DNA of 64,000 bases from Pseudomonas simiae (GTDB lineage Bacteria; Pseudomonadota; Gammaproteobacteria; Pseudomonadales; Pseudomonadaceae): positions 496,001 to 560,000 of the forward strand of contig NZ_FOKB01000004.1 of the NCBI RefSeq assembly GCF_900111895.1. The letters are read 5' to 3'. The notes under the pieces are model-generated. The model made no database searches. It was given only the letters and a program-made list of their open reading frames with translations, and was not told the origin of the DNA. Position 1 is the stretch's first letter, and each line of letters opens with the position of its first letter. Both the position numbers and the translations under genes were made by a program. This document shows positions 17,103 through 25,609 of this stretch, piece by piece.

Positions 17103-17114
17103 ATGTTTTTATAT
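17103..17114. promoter_or_regulatory. candidate regulator site shared with the peptide-importer promoter
   Basis: ATGTTTTTATAT, 16 bases upstream of the serine hydrolase start. The same 12 bases occur in inverse orientation at 24843-24854, upstream of the importer operon. It may be the binding site of the intervening GntR protein. Confidence 0.45.
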
Positions 17115-17170
17115 TTCAAATAGTGCAGATAAAGTTTTATTCGCTGCGGACCTGATGTATTTGAGGCCCC

Positions 17171-17176
17171 TATAAT
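17171..17176 (+). promoter_or_regulatory. possible -10 box for the GntR gene
   Basis: A TATAAT hexamer lies 53 bases before the GntR start in the divergent promoter. No convincing -35 hexamer is seen at normal spacing. Confidence 0.3.
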
Positions 17177-17228
17177 TCAGTTTTTCCGGGTATCCTTGCC
17201 TCCCCTGTCACAGGAACGACCTCGCACC

Positions 17229-18107
17229 ATGTCCCAACTCACCTCGCTGCAGACCAAAGTCGCCGGCCAGATCCTTGCCGCCATCGCCAGCGGCGACCTG
17301 CAACCCGGTCTGCACCTCAAGGAAGTGGAACTGGCCCAACGCCTGGGCGTCTCGCGCTCGCCCATTCGCAGCGCACTGGCGTACCTGGCCGAACAGAAAG
17401 CCATTGAGCCGCTGCCGCAACAGGGCTATCGCGTACCGCTGGAAACCACCGAAGGCTTGGCGCAGCACTTCACCGAGCTGCACAACGAAGAGGACGAGTT
17501 GTACACGCGGCTGATCGACGACCGTCTGAACCAGGTGCTGCCCGACCAGATCTCCGAGAGCGACCTGCTGCGCCGCTATGGGGTCGGCAAAAGCGTGCTG
17601 CGCCGCTGCCTGTTGCGCCTTTCCGACGAAGGCGTGATGCAACGCAAGCACGGACACGGCTGGCAGTTCCTGCCGACGCTGAATAGCCCGCAGACTCGCT
17701 TCGAGAGCTACCGCTTCCGCATGCTGCTGGAGCCAGCCGGGTTGCTGGAGCCGACCTTCAAGATCAACCCCGAACAATTCCGTCGTTGCCGCGAACGCCA
17801 GATGGAACTGCTGGAAGGCAAAGTCGATGGGCAACGCTTTATCGAATACAACGCCGAATTCCATGAACTGCTGGCGGCGGCATCGGGCAACGGCTACATC
17901 CTGCAGGCGATCCAGCAGCAGAACCGGTTGCGTCGACTGACCGAGTTCCACACCGTGAACAATCAGGAAAGGGTCAAGGTCTCGTGCTGTGAACACCTGG
18001 CGATTCTGGATGCCCTGGAGCAAGGCGATAACGAATGGGCGTCGACGCTGCTGCATCGACACCTGGATGTGGCGAGCAAGTTGCGCGTGGCACGCAACAA
18101 GGGATGA
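17229..18107 (+). CDS. GntR family regulator with two winged-helix segments and an FCD-like effector domain
   Basis: 292 residues. Residues 1-75 are a GntR winged helix (ILAAIASGDLQPGLHLKEVE, LGVSRSPIRSALAYL). A second, similar segment follows at about 95-150 (IDDRLNQVLPDQISESDLL, YGVGKSVLRRCLLRLSDEG, then KHGHGWQF). Residues about 165-290 resemble an all-helical FCD ligand domain (EYNAEFHELLAAASGN; HLAILDALEQGDNEWA; LLHRHLDVA). Ordinary FadR-type proteins have only one winged helix. It is divergent from the hydrolase operon and lies between it and the importer operon, so it probably controls both. The ATG at 17229 is used; a TTG at 17196 is possible. Confidence 0.82.
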   Translation: MSQLTSLQTKVAGQILAAIASGDLQPGLHLKEVELAQRLGVSRSPIRSALAYLAEQKAIEPLPQQGYRVPLETTEGLAQHFTELHNEEDELYTRLIDDRLNQVLPDQISESDLLRRYGVGKSVLRRCLLRLSDEGVMQRKHGHGWQFLPTLNSPQTRFESYRFRMLLEPAGLLEPTFKINPEQFRRCRERQMELLEGKVDGQRFIEYNAEFHELLAAASGNGYILQAIQQQNRLRRLTEFHTVNNQERVKVSCCEHLAILDALEQGDNEWASTLLHRHLDVASKLRVARNKG

Positions 18108-18230
18108 GGGGCGCGCCCCCATGCCCCTGACGGGCCCGACCCGGCCTCGAAGCACGCTCGAAACCGGCCAGACCTTAACCACACACGCAACCCCTGTCGC
18201 AATGGACATGTACACCGACAGACCGCCATC

Positions 18231-18252
18231 GCAGGCAAGCCAGCTCCCACAC
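18231..18252. repeat. partial REP element
   Basis: GCAGGCAAGCCAGCTCCCAC is the right half of a REP unit, between the convergent GntR and porin genes. The left arm is missing or degraded. Confidence 0.5.
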
Positions 18253-18277
18253 TCACACCACGTCGCCCCCACTTTCA

Positions 18278-19561
18278 TTACCAAAGCGCCACGGTATAAC
18301 CGACAATCACCCGGTTCTCATTCATATCCCGTAAATAGTTAGCCTTGCTCAACCCATTGCGCCAACGCAACGACACCCCTTTCAGCGTTCCAGACTGAAA
18401 CACATACCCCAAATCAATATCCCGCTCCCACTCACGTCCCTCCCCCGCAAACCCCTTCACCTGCGCCTGATCACCCTTGGCCCAACGCGTTGAAAACGTC
18501 AGCCCCGGTACACCCAGCGCCGCAAAATCAAAGTCATAGCGCGCATGCCAGACCCGCTCATTGGTCTGCGAGAAATTACTCAACTGATACTCGGAAAACA
18601 GATAGGTATTGGTCCCGTCCACATAAGTAAACGGGGTGTCCCCATACTGCTCCTGATACCCCCCACCCAGACTGTGCCCCTTGTAGCTGAACATCGCCCG
18701 CGTACTCAGCGCACGGTTATCCACCTTGCCCGCCAAGCCAGCACCGGACTTGTCCGCATCGAAATAACGGATATCCGTCTTGAGCGTGCCGCCGCCCAGG
18801 GCGAAGCTGTTTTTCAACCCTACGAAATGCTGCTGGTAGATATCCTCCAACTGCGCAAAGTGGTAGCTCAACGTCATCCCCGGCGTGAGCTTGTAATCGC
18901 CACCGGCAAAGCGGAAACGATCACTCTTGGCGGTGCTTTTGTAGGCACCGCTCTGGCTGGTCAGCCCCATGTCTTCGTATTCGGTGGATTCGCGCTGCTT
19001 GGTCTGGTCGATCTGCCCGCCGATCAACGCCAGCCCGGCGATGTCCGTGGACGTCACCTGAGTGCCCCGGAAGGTCTGCGGGAACAGTCGGCTGGTGTTG
19101 GGCTGCAAGGTCGGCAGGTCCGGCAGCAGGTAACCGCTGCGCAGCTCGCTCTGGGCGAAGCGCACCTTGCCGGTCACGCCGTACTTGGAATACTCGTCAT
19201 GGGCGCGCTTGGAATAGCTCGGCTTGCCCGGCGTGGCATCGTTGTCCCTGGACAACAGGCCGGAGCCGGAGCGGTCCGGGCTGGAATCGAGCTTGAGGCC
19301 GAGCATGCCTACCACGTCCACACCAAAGCCGACGGTGCCTTCGGTAAAGCCAGACTTGAGGTTGAGGATAAATCCCTGGGCCCATTCCTCACGCTTGGAT
19401 TGCCCGGCGTCTTCACGGTAATCGCGGTTGAAGTAGTAGTTCTTGAGGTCCAGATCTGCCTTGCTGTCCTTGATGAAGTCAGCCTGGGCCGGGGCACACA
19501 GCAGCCCCCCGCTCATGAGGCCGACGCCCTTCAAGATCAGGTTGAGAGTGTTGTTGTGCAT
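18278..19561 (-). CDS. OprD family outer-membrane porin
   Basis: 427 residues with a signal peptide ending AQA, then DFIKDSKADLDLKNYYFNRDYRE, the canonical OprD-family start of the mature protein. The chain contains many amphipathic strands and ends with NRVIVGYTVALW. OprD relatives are substrate-specific channels for amino acids, small peptides and aromatic acids. It follows the peptide ABC importer on the same strand after 111 bases, so it is most likely the outer-membrane entry port for the same substrate. The window shows no intact terminator in the gap, so it may be co-transcribed. Confidence 0.9.
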   Translation of the reverse strand: MHNNTLNLILKGVGLMSGGLLCAPAQADFIKDSKADLDLKNYYFNRDYREDAGQSKREEWAQGFILNLKSGFTEGTVGFGVDVVGMLGLKLDSSPDRSGSGLLSRDNDATPGKPSYSKRAHDEYSKYGVTGKVRFAQSELRSGYLLPDLPTLQPNTSRLFPQTFRGTQVTSTDIAGLALIGGQIDQTKQRESTEYEDMGLTSQSGAYKSTAKSDRFRFAGGDYKLTPGMTLSYHFAQLEDIYQQHFVGLKNSFALGGGTLKTDIRYFDADKSGAGLAGKVDNRALSTRAMFSYKGHSLGGGYQEQYGDTPFTYVDGTNTYLFSEYQLSNFSQTNERVWHARYDFDFAALGVPGLTFSTRWAKGDQAQVKGFAGEGREWERDIDLGYVFQSGTLKGVSLRWRNGLSKANYLRDMNENRVIVGYTVALW

Positions 19562-19672
19562 GTTCTTGGCTCCTGGCAGTCGTTATGGGTGAGTAGGTCT
19601 TATTGTTTTTCTGGGCACGACATTCCCCATCGCGCAGACGTGAGGGTCTGCGCGCCGGGTGAAATCAGGGGT

Positions 19673-21301
19673 TTAAATGGCCGGTCGTATTCGGTAGCCA
19701 CCGTCCGGCAGTTGCTCCAGCGGGCTGGCGGCGGCCAGCAGTTGCCGGGTGTACGGGTGCTGCGGGTGATCGAAGATCTGCTCGCGCGCGCCCACTTCCA
19801 CCACATTGCCCTGATGCATCACCGCAACCCGATGGGCAATGCGCTCCACCGCCGCCAGGTCATGGGAAATGAACAGGCAGGCAAAACCGTACTGCGCCTG
19901 CAGACGTTCGAACAGTTCGAGGATCTGTTTCTGGATAGTCATGTCCAGCGCCGAGATCGGTTCGTCGGCAATCACCAGTTGCGGGTGTCGCACCAATGCC
20001 CGGCCAATGGCGACGCGCTGGCGCTGGCCGCCGGAGAGCTGGTGGGGGAAACGCTCGACAAACTGCTCGCCCAGGCCGATGTCCTTGAGGGTTTGCGTTA
20101 CCCGTTCACGGCGCTCGGCGGCATTCAGGCCAGGTTCGTGGCGCAACGGTTCGGCGAGGATTTCTCCGATTTTCATCCGCGGGTTCAGGGACGAATAGGG
20201 GTCCTGGAAGATCATCTGGCATTGCAGGCGATGGGTACGGTTGGCGGCCTTGAGGATGTCCACGCCTTTGAAGCGGATCGAGCCGGCACAGGGTTTGATC
20301 AGGCCCACCAGGGAACGCCCGAGGGTGGTCTTGCCCGAGCCGCTGCCGCCCACCAGCGCCAGGGTTTCGCCGGGGGCGATCACCAGGCTGGCGGAATGCA
20401 CCACGCGGGTGTGCTGACGCTTGCCCCAGAACGTGGTCGGCCCAGGGTGTTCGATGCACACCTGATCCACTTCAACCAAAGGCTCGTTGCTGACCGGCAA
20501 AGGCGCCAGCACGCCCCGACGCGGCAACGCTTCCAACAGCTGGCGGGTGTACTCGGCCTTGGGCGCGAGCAGGATGTCTTCGATGCTGCCCTGCTCCACC
20601 GCCTTGCCGTGACGCATCACCACCACCTTGTGGGCGTACCGCGCTACCAGCGACAGGTCATGGCTGATAAACAGGATCGCGGTGCCCTGCTCGCGGGTCA
20701 GTTCGAGCATCAACTCGATCACGTCCAGTTGCGCCAGGCAGTCGAGGGCCGTGGTCGGTTCGTCGGCGATCAGCAAGGCCGGGCGCAGCAGCATCACCGA
20801 GGCCAACATGATGCGCTGGCGCATGCCACCGGAGAATTGGTGCGGATAGGACTCCAGGCAGCGCTCGGCGGCCTTGATGCCGATACGGCGCAACATGGTC
20901 AGGCAACGTTCGCGGATTTGTGGAGGGTCGAGGTCGGTGTGCAGCTTGAGCGCTTCGCTCATCTGTTGGCCGATTTTCAATGCCGGGTTGAGCGACACCA
21001 TCGGTTCCTGGAACACCATGCCGATGCTGGCGCCGCGAATCGCACGCAGCGCTTCAGTGCTGACACTCGCCAGGTCGCGCCCCTGGAAATCCAGACGTCC
21101 GCCGCACACTTGCATCGGCAACGGCAGCAGGCCGATGGCCGCGCGGGCAGCCATGGTCTTGCCGCTGCCGGACTCCCCCACCAGCGCCACGATCTCACCC
21201 GGCGCGATGCTGAAACTCAGGTCATCCACCGCCAATGGGCCGTGTTCGCCCACACGGATCTTCAGGTGTTCGACGTTCAACAAAACAGGATTGGCGGACA
21301 T
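19673..21301 (-). CDS. peptide ABC importer, fused double ATPase (DppD-DppF / GsiA type)
   Basis: 542 residues holding two complete ATPase domains in one chain. The first has Walker A GESGSGKT near residue 40, signature FSGGMRQR and Walker B LLIADEP. The second has Walker A GGSGSGKT near residue 320, signature LSGGQRQR and Walker B LVIADEP. Each ends in an oligopeptide-type C-terminal extension. It powers uptake by the two adjacent permeases. The ATG at 21301 has GAGG at good spacing and lies 2 bases past the permease stop; a GTG at 21307 is in frame but less likely. Confidence 0.92.
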   Translation of the reverse strand: MSANPVLLNVEHLKIRVGEHGPLAVDDLSFSIAPGEIVALVGESGSGKTMAARAAIGLLPLPMQVCGGRLDFQGRDLASVSTEALRAIRGASIGMVFQEPMVSLNPALKIGQQMSEALKLHTDLDPPQIRERCLTMLRRIGIKAAERCLESYPHQFSGGMRQRIMLASVMLLRPALLIADEPTTALDCLAQLDVIELMLELTREQGTAILFISHDLSLVARYAHKVVVMRHGKAVEQGSIEDILLAPKAEYTRQLLEALPRRGVLAPLPVSNEPLVEVDQVCIEHPGPTTFWGKRQHTRVVHSASLVIAPGETLALVGGSGSGKTTLGRSLVGLIKPCAGSIRFKGVDILKAANRTHRLQCQMIFQDPYSSLNPRMKIGEILAEPLRHEPGLNAAERRERVTQTLKDIGLGEQFVERFPHQLSGGQRQRVAIGRALVRHPQLVIADEPISALDMTIQKQILELFERLQAQYGFACLFISHDLAAVERIAHRVAVMHQGNVVEVGAREQIFDHPQHPYTRQLLAAASPLEQLPDGGYRIRPAI

Positions 21302-21303
21302 GT

Positions 21304-22158
21304 TCACTTCCTCATCCGGGGGTCAAGACGATCACGCAGGGCGTCGCCAAACAGGTTGATCGCCAGCAATGTCAGGCAGATAAACAGCCCGGGGAACACC
21401 CCCAGCCAGGGTGCCGAAGCGATGTACGGCCGGCTGCTGGCAAGCATGTTGCCCCAGGTCGCCGCCGGCGGCGGTACGCCCAGGCCGAGGAAGCTCAGGG
21501 CGCTTTCCGACAGCAGCGCCCAGCCGAACATGCTGGTGGCCAACACGCACAATGGCGCCAGGCAGTTCGGCGCGATGTGGCGCAGCATGGTGTACAGCTC
21601 GGAGTTGCCGATCACCCGCGAGGCTTCGATGTACTCCAGCTCACGCAGGGACAGTACGGTGCCGCGCACCACGCGCACCACCGACGGCGTGTAGGCGATG
21701 CCCAGGGCCAGCACGATGCCGTACTTGCTTGCGCCGATGATCGCCATAATGCCCAGCGCCATGAGGATGCCGGGAAAAGCCAGCAGCGCGTCGTTGAACA
21801 TCATCAACACGCGGTCAGTCCAGCCGCGCAGGTAACCGGCAAGCATGCCAATCAAGGTGCCTGCCAGCACGGCAACGCTGACCGTCAACAGGCTCACCCA
21901 CAAGCTGGTGCGCGCGCCGATCAACAGACGGCTGAACACATCGCGGCCAAATTCGTCGGTGCCCAGCCAGTGAGCAGCCGACGGGGCCTGGAAGCGCGAC
22001 ATCAGGTCGATCTTCAGCGGGTCGAACGGTGACCACACCAGCCCCATCAACGCCAGCGCAATCAACACCACCAGCAGCCCGCCACCGATCAAGGCGTTGG
22101 CCGGCGCCCACACGCGCCGACGCTTGGCCGCTACGGGCACGGCAATAGTCGAACTCAT
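21304..22158 (-). CDS. peptide ABC importer permease (DppC type)
   Basis: 284 residues with a Pro-rich N-terminus, six predicted membrane helices and the EAA-like coupling loop in YIEASRVIGNSELYTMLRHI. HWLGTDEFGRDVFSRLLIGAR near residue 65 is diagnostic of DppC/OppC proteins. The start codon overlaps the stop of the DppB-type gene (ATGA). An in-frame extension upstream to 22734 is antisense-like artefact over the neighbouring permease and is not part of this gene. Confidence 0.92.
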   Translation of the reverse strand: MSSTIAVPVAAKRRRVWAPANALIGGGLLVVLIALALMGLVWSPFDPLKIDLMSRFQAPSAAHWLGTDEFGRDVFSRLLIGARTSLWVSLLTVSVAVLAGTLIGMLAGYLRGWTDRVLMMFNDALLAFPGILMALGIMAIIGASKYGIVLALGIAYTPSVVRVVRGTVLSLRELEYIEASRVIGNSELYTMLRHIAPNCLAPLCVLATSMFGWALLSESALSFLGLGVPPPAATWGNMLASSRPYIASAPWLGVFPGLFICLTLLAINLFGDALRDRLDPRMRK

Positions 22159-23096
22159 AACTTCACCCTTGGATCGAACAGCGGATAGAGCAGATCCACA
22201 CACAGGTTGACCAGCACGTAGATAAAGGTGATCAGCAGCAAGCAGCCCTGCAGCACCGGATAATCGCGGGCGAAAATCGCGTCCACCATCAGCCGGCCGA
22301 TGCCTGGCAGGGTGAACACGGTTTCGAGTACCGCGATGCCACCCAGCAGGTTGCCGAGAATCAGCCCCACCAGGGTCCAGGTCGGCGCGAAGGCGTTGGG
22401 CAACGCGTGTTTCCACAACACCGCGCGCTCCGACAAGCCCTTGGCCCGGGCATGCGCGATGTATTCCAGGCGCAGCACTTCGATGGTGCTGGCCCGCGCC
22501 ATGCGGGTGATCGCGCCGACTTCCACCAGGGTCAAGGTCACCACCGGCAGCACCATGTAGCTCATGGCTTGCCACGGCGCCTGGGAGAAACTGACGTAGC
22601 CCACCACCGGCAACCAGCCGAGCTGGATGCCGAACGCGTGCAGCAACAGCAACCCGAGCCAGAAGCTGGGGATCGACAGCAGCAAGGTCGCGATGGACAC
22701 CAGCCCCAGGTCGAGCGCGCTGTTCTGTTTCCACGCGGCAATCAGGCCAATGGGCACCGCGATCAGCGTGGCGAACAGCACAGCCACCAGCACGATGGTC
22801 GCGCTGACGCTGAAGCGGTCGAGAATCAGCGGCAACACAGCCTGCTTGGTGCTGATGGAAAACCCCAGGTCAAAGCTCAACACGGCCTTGAACCAGATCA
22901 GAAACTGCGTCACCAGCGAGTGATCCAGGCCGAGGGTGTGGCGCATGTCAGCCAGGCTTTGCGGGTCGGCCATGTCGCCGAGCATCAGCAGCGCCGGGTC
23001 ACCCGGAATCAGACGGATCAGCGCGAACACCATCACTGAGATCAGCAACAGGGTGGGGACCGCCATGGCCAGTTTTTGCAGGATAAAACGCAACAT
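22155..23096 (-). CDS. peptide ABC importer permease (DppB type)
   Basis: 313 residues beginning MLRFILQKLAMAVPTLLLI, the typical first helix of DppB/GsiC permeases, followed by a large periplasmic segment with RLIPGDPALLMLGDMADP. The coupling loop is IAHARAKGLSERAVLWKHAL. The C-terminus FDPRVKL is the usual family end. It lies 13 bases after the binding-protein gene and overlaps the next permease by 4 bases. Confidence 0.92.
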   Translation of the reverse strand: MLRFILQKLAMAVPTLLLISVMVFALIRLIPGDPALLMLGDMADPQSLADMRHTLGLDHSLVTQFLIWFKAVLSFDLGFSISTKQAVLPLILDRFSVSATIVLVAVLFATLIAVPIGLIAAWKQNSALDLGLVSIATLLLSIPSFWLGLLLLHAFGIQLGWLPVVGYVSFSQAPWQAMSYMVLPVVTLTLVEVGAITRMARASTIEVLRLEYIAHARAKGLSERAVLWKHALPNAFAPTWTLVGLILGNLLGGIAVLETVFTLPGIGRLMVDAIFARDYPVLQGCLLLITFIYVLVNLCVDLLYPLFDPRVKL

Positions 23097-23109
23097 GCTG
23101 GAGGCCCCG

Positions 23110-24666
23110 TTATTGCGCCGCGAGGCTGACGCCCCACAGCCGTGGCGACGACACCGGCCACGAATGGAAGCCCTTGACGCTGTCACGCAGCGCTGCGGCG
23201 ACCGTGCCGTTGTAGATGATCACCATCGGCGTGTCGTGGATCATCATGGTGTGCAACTGGTCGAACAGCGCCTGGCGCTTGGCCGTGTCACTCTCGCGCA
23301 CCGCGTCACGCAGCACCGCCTGGGCCTGTGGGTTGTCCCAGACCTTGCGCGGTTCCTTGGTCTTGTCGCCCATCAGCGAGTCGAAGCTGGTGGCCGGGTC
23401 CAGGCGCGAGGAGTAAGAGAACGCCATCATCTGGTAGTTGCCACTCTGGTAGCGTTCCAGTTGGGTGCCCCATTCCAGGGTTTCCATCTGGATGTTCAAG
23501 CCGCTGGCCACGGCCATCGCCTGGCTCAGCAGGCCCATGTCGAACATTTGCGAATAGCGTTTGTTGACGATCATCTTGATCGGCTGGCCGTGGTAGCCGG
23601 CCTCTTTCAACAGGCGCTGGGCTTCCTGCGGGTCATAGCGATAACCCTGCTTGGCGGTGGCGCTGTAGAACGGACTGGTTTGCGGGATCGCCGAGTTGTT
23701 CGGCTCGGAGGTGCCGTTGGAGAGCGCAGTGACCATCTGCCCGTAGTCGAGGGAATGGGCGATGGCCTGACGGATGCGCACATCCTTGAGCAGCGGGTCG
23801 TTGGTCTGGAACAGCAGGCCGCAGATGGCCATGATCGGGCTGAACGAGATCTGCACACCCGGCGTGGATTTCAGCTCTTGGGCGTCGCTGGCGCTGACGT
23901 TGGGCAACAGGTCGATGTTGTTGGACATCAAGGCGGCCTTGGCCGACGAAGGATCGGGAATCACCATGAAGCGCACGGCGTCGACCAGGGCGGTCTTCTT
24001 GCCGGTAAAGCCGTCCGGCCCGGCGTCATCGCGCGGGCTGTAGTCCTTGAAGCGCGACAGCACTACGTACTGTCCGGGCTTCCATTCGCCGAGGCTGAAC
24101 GGGCCGGTGCCAATCGGCGCTTTCCAGCTGCCGTCCGCCGCCAGCGAGTCGGGGTGCAGGATGCCGCTGCCACCACAATCGGGGCGCGCCATCGAGGCCA
24201 GGAACAGGCCGCTGGGCTGGTCGAGATGGAAGACAACCGTGAGGGGGTCCGGGGTGTCGATGCCGGTGATTTTCGCCCCACCGCGGCCATCGAACTCTGC
24301 CAGGCAGCGCCATTGGGTCTTGGGGTTGAGGTAGCGTTCCCACGTCCACTTGACGTCCTGGGCGGTCAGCGTCGCACCGTTCTGGAAGTGCACCCTGTCG
24401 CGCAATGTGAAGGTGTAAGTCATGCCGTCGTCAGAGCGTTTGACCTCGCGGGCCAGCAACGGGCCGACGGAAGCGTCTTCACGGTGGGCCACCAGGCCCT
24501 CGACGATGTGCAGCATCACCGTGTCGGTATTTTCGTCACGGTTGACGCCGGGTTCGGTGCTACGGATATCGGCGTTCAGGCCGACACGCAAGGCGGTCTC
24601 GGCCTGCGCAAGGCCGGCGCCCAATGCAAGGGTGACGCACAGCGTTCCATTGAGTAAGCGATTCAC
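23110..24666 (-). CDS. periplasmic peptide/nickel-type substrate-binding protein (SBP family 5)
   Basis: 518 residues with a signal peptide (LLNGTLCVTLALGAGLAQA) and the family 5 landmarks: RVGLNADIRSTEPG, DGMTYTFTLRDRVHFQNG and VRFMVIPDPSSAKAAL. It would capture peptides or peptide-like compounds in the periplasm and deliver them to the DppB/DppC permeases. The start is read as GTG at 24666 with AGGAG about 10 bases upstream, because this places the signal peptide correctly; a longer ATG start at 24720 would add an unlikely Pro/Arg-rich leader. First gene of the importer operon. Confidence 0.9.
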   Translation of the reverse strand: MNRLLNGTLCVTLALGAGLAQAETALRVGLNADIRSTEPGVNRDENTDTVMLHIVEGLVAHREDASVGPLLAREVKRSDDGMTYTFTLRDRVHFQNGATLTAQDVKWTWERYLNPKTQWRCLAEFDGRGGAKITGIDTPDPLTVVFHLDQPSGLFLASMARPDCGGSGILHPDSLAADGSWKAPIGTGPFSLGEWKPGQYVVLSRFKDYSPRDDAGPDGFTGKKTALVDAVRFMVIPDPSSAKAALMSNNIDLLPNVSASDAQELKSTPGVQISFSPIMAICGLLFQTNDPLLKDVRIRQAIAHSLDYGQMVTALSNGTSEPNNSAIPQTSPFYSATAKQGYRYDPQEAQRLLKEAGYHGQPIKMIVNKRYSQMFDMGLLSQAMAVASGLNIQMETLEWGTQLERYQSGNYQMMAFSYSSRLDPATSFDSLMGDKTKEPRKVWDNPQAQAVLRDAVRESDTAKRQALFDQLHTMMIHDTPMVIIYNGTVAAALRDSVKGFHSWPVSSPRLWGVSLAAQ

Positions 24667-24827
24667 GGGAGATGTTCTCCTTCGCTGAAAAGACCGGCCA
24701 GGGGCAGGAGCCGGCTTCAAGCCTGTGTTAGGTCGTTGTTGTTATGGCCTGATCGAAATCAGTACCGCGGATGTTTTTGTTTTTTTAAATTCGCCTGAAC
24801 ATATTCACAGCAAGCATCATCCTTGTA

Positions 24828-24855
24828 AATGTTTTTTTAAGCATATAAAAACATT
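24828..24855. promoter_or_regulatory. A/T-rich inverted repeat upstream of the importer operon
   Basis: AATGTTTTT and AAAAACATT arms flank a 10-base spacer. The right arm contains the ATATAAAAACAT 12-mer shared with the hydrolase promoter at 17103. A further ATGTTTTTG is at 24771-24779. Likely operator region; the cognate protein is inferred to be the GntR regulator. Confidence 0.45.
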
Positions 24856-24873
24856 GATGGCTAAGTCACAGGC

Positions 24874-24898
24874 AAAAAAAAGAGGCCGAAGCCTCTTT
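24874..24898 (-). terminator. Rho-independent terminator of the acetyltransferase gene
   Basis: On the minus strand AGAGGC, TTCG loop and GCCTCT are followed by seven T. It lies 25 bases after the acetyltransferase stop. Confidence 0.9.
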
Positions 24899-24922
24899 CA
24901 GGGATGAGCCGGCGCGCGTCAA

Positions 24923-25429
24923 TCAGTGCAACGCCGCCCGCGTAATCAGGTAACTCACCAACTGCGGGTCATCCTCCAGCTCAATCGTCTGCACCGGACG
25001 CGGCAGGTTATCCAGCACCGTGCGCCAGAACGCCTGGGACACTTCGTCCTGATCATAGAAGCGCACCAGCCAATCGGCTTCGCCGCTGCACAGCACCTGG
25101 CTGGCGATGGCGCGGCCGATGCCTTTGCGGCGATAGCGCTTGAGGACGAACACGTCGGCCAGCTCCAGGGCGTCGATGCCCGGCAGCTCGCTGCCTTCGA
25201 TCAACAGGAAACCAGCGATATAGCCATCCACCAGCAGCAGGTTGGCGCTCCATTGCGGGTCCTGCCAGTAACGGCTCAGGTGTTCGTCATGGATATAGAA
25301 ACGGCCATCGGCCTCGACATCCTCCTGTTCCCAGTCAGAAGATTCATAGGCGTAGTACTGGTAAAGATTGCGGATCAGCTCGGCGTGCTCCGGGCCGGTC
25401 TGGATCAATTCGACGGTGACTTCGGGCAT
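24923..25429 (-). CDS. GNAT family N-acetyltransferase
   Basis: 168 residues with the GNAT core: an acidic central strand (DALELADVFVLKRYRRKGIGRAIA, where RRKGIG is the acetyl-CoA pyrophosphate loop) and a C-terminal EADWLVRFYDQDEVSQAFW. The acceptor substrate is unknown. The ATG at 25429 is chosen because GAGAG lies just upstream and the family fold begins right after it; a longer start at 25468 is possible. The gene stands alone with its own terminator. Confidence 0.85.
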   Translation of the reverse strand: MPEVTVELIQTGPEHAELIRNLYQYYAYESSDWEQEDVEADGRFYIHDEHLSRYWQDPQWSANLLLVDGYIAGFLLIEGSELPGIDALELADVFVLKRYRRKGIGRAIASQVLCSGEADWLVRFYDQDEVSQAFWRTVLDNLPRPVQTIELEDDPQLVSYLITRAALH

Positions 25430-25609
25430 GAGACTCTCGGTGAAAAAACACAGGGCGCCATTGTTCACAAAACCTGGGAGCAGGCCAATAGAGCGGCCAA
25501 CCTTTCTACTTGCTGAACCGATTGCAAATAGGTGTTGCCTGCCCCAACCCCCTGAAACATTTCGAATAAACTCCGCGAAATTGCCTCCCCTCTTTCAAGG
25601 ACACGTATT

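Noticed and set aside
18545..21694. 1049-codon open frame on the plus strand opposite the OprD and fused ATPase genes
   Set aside because: It is antisense to two well-recognised genes, has a low-complexity composition rich in Gln, His, Arg and Ala, no domain, and no ribosome-binding site; it is a by-product of high-GC codon use.
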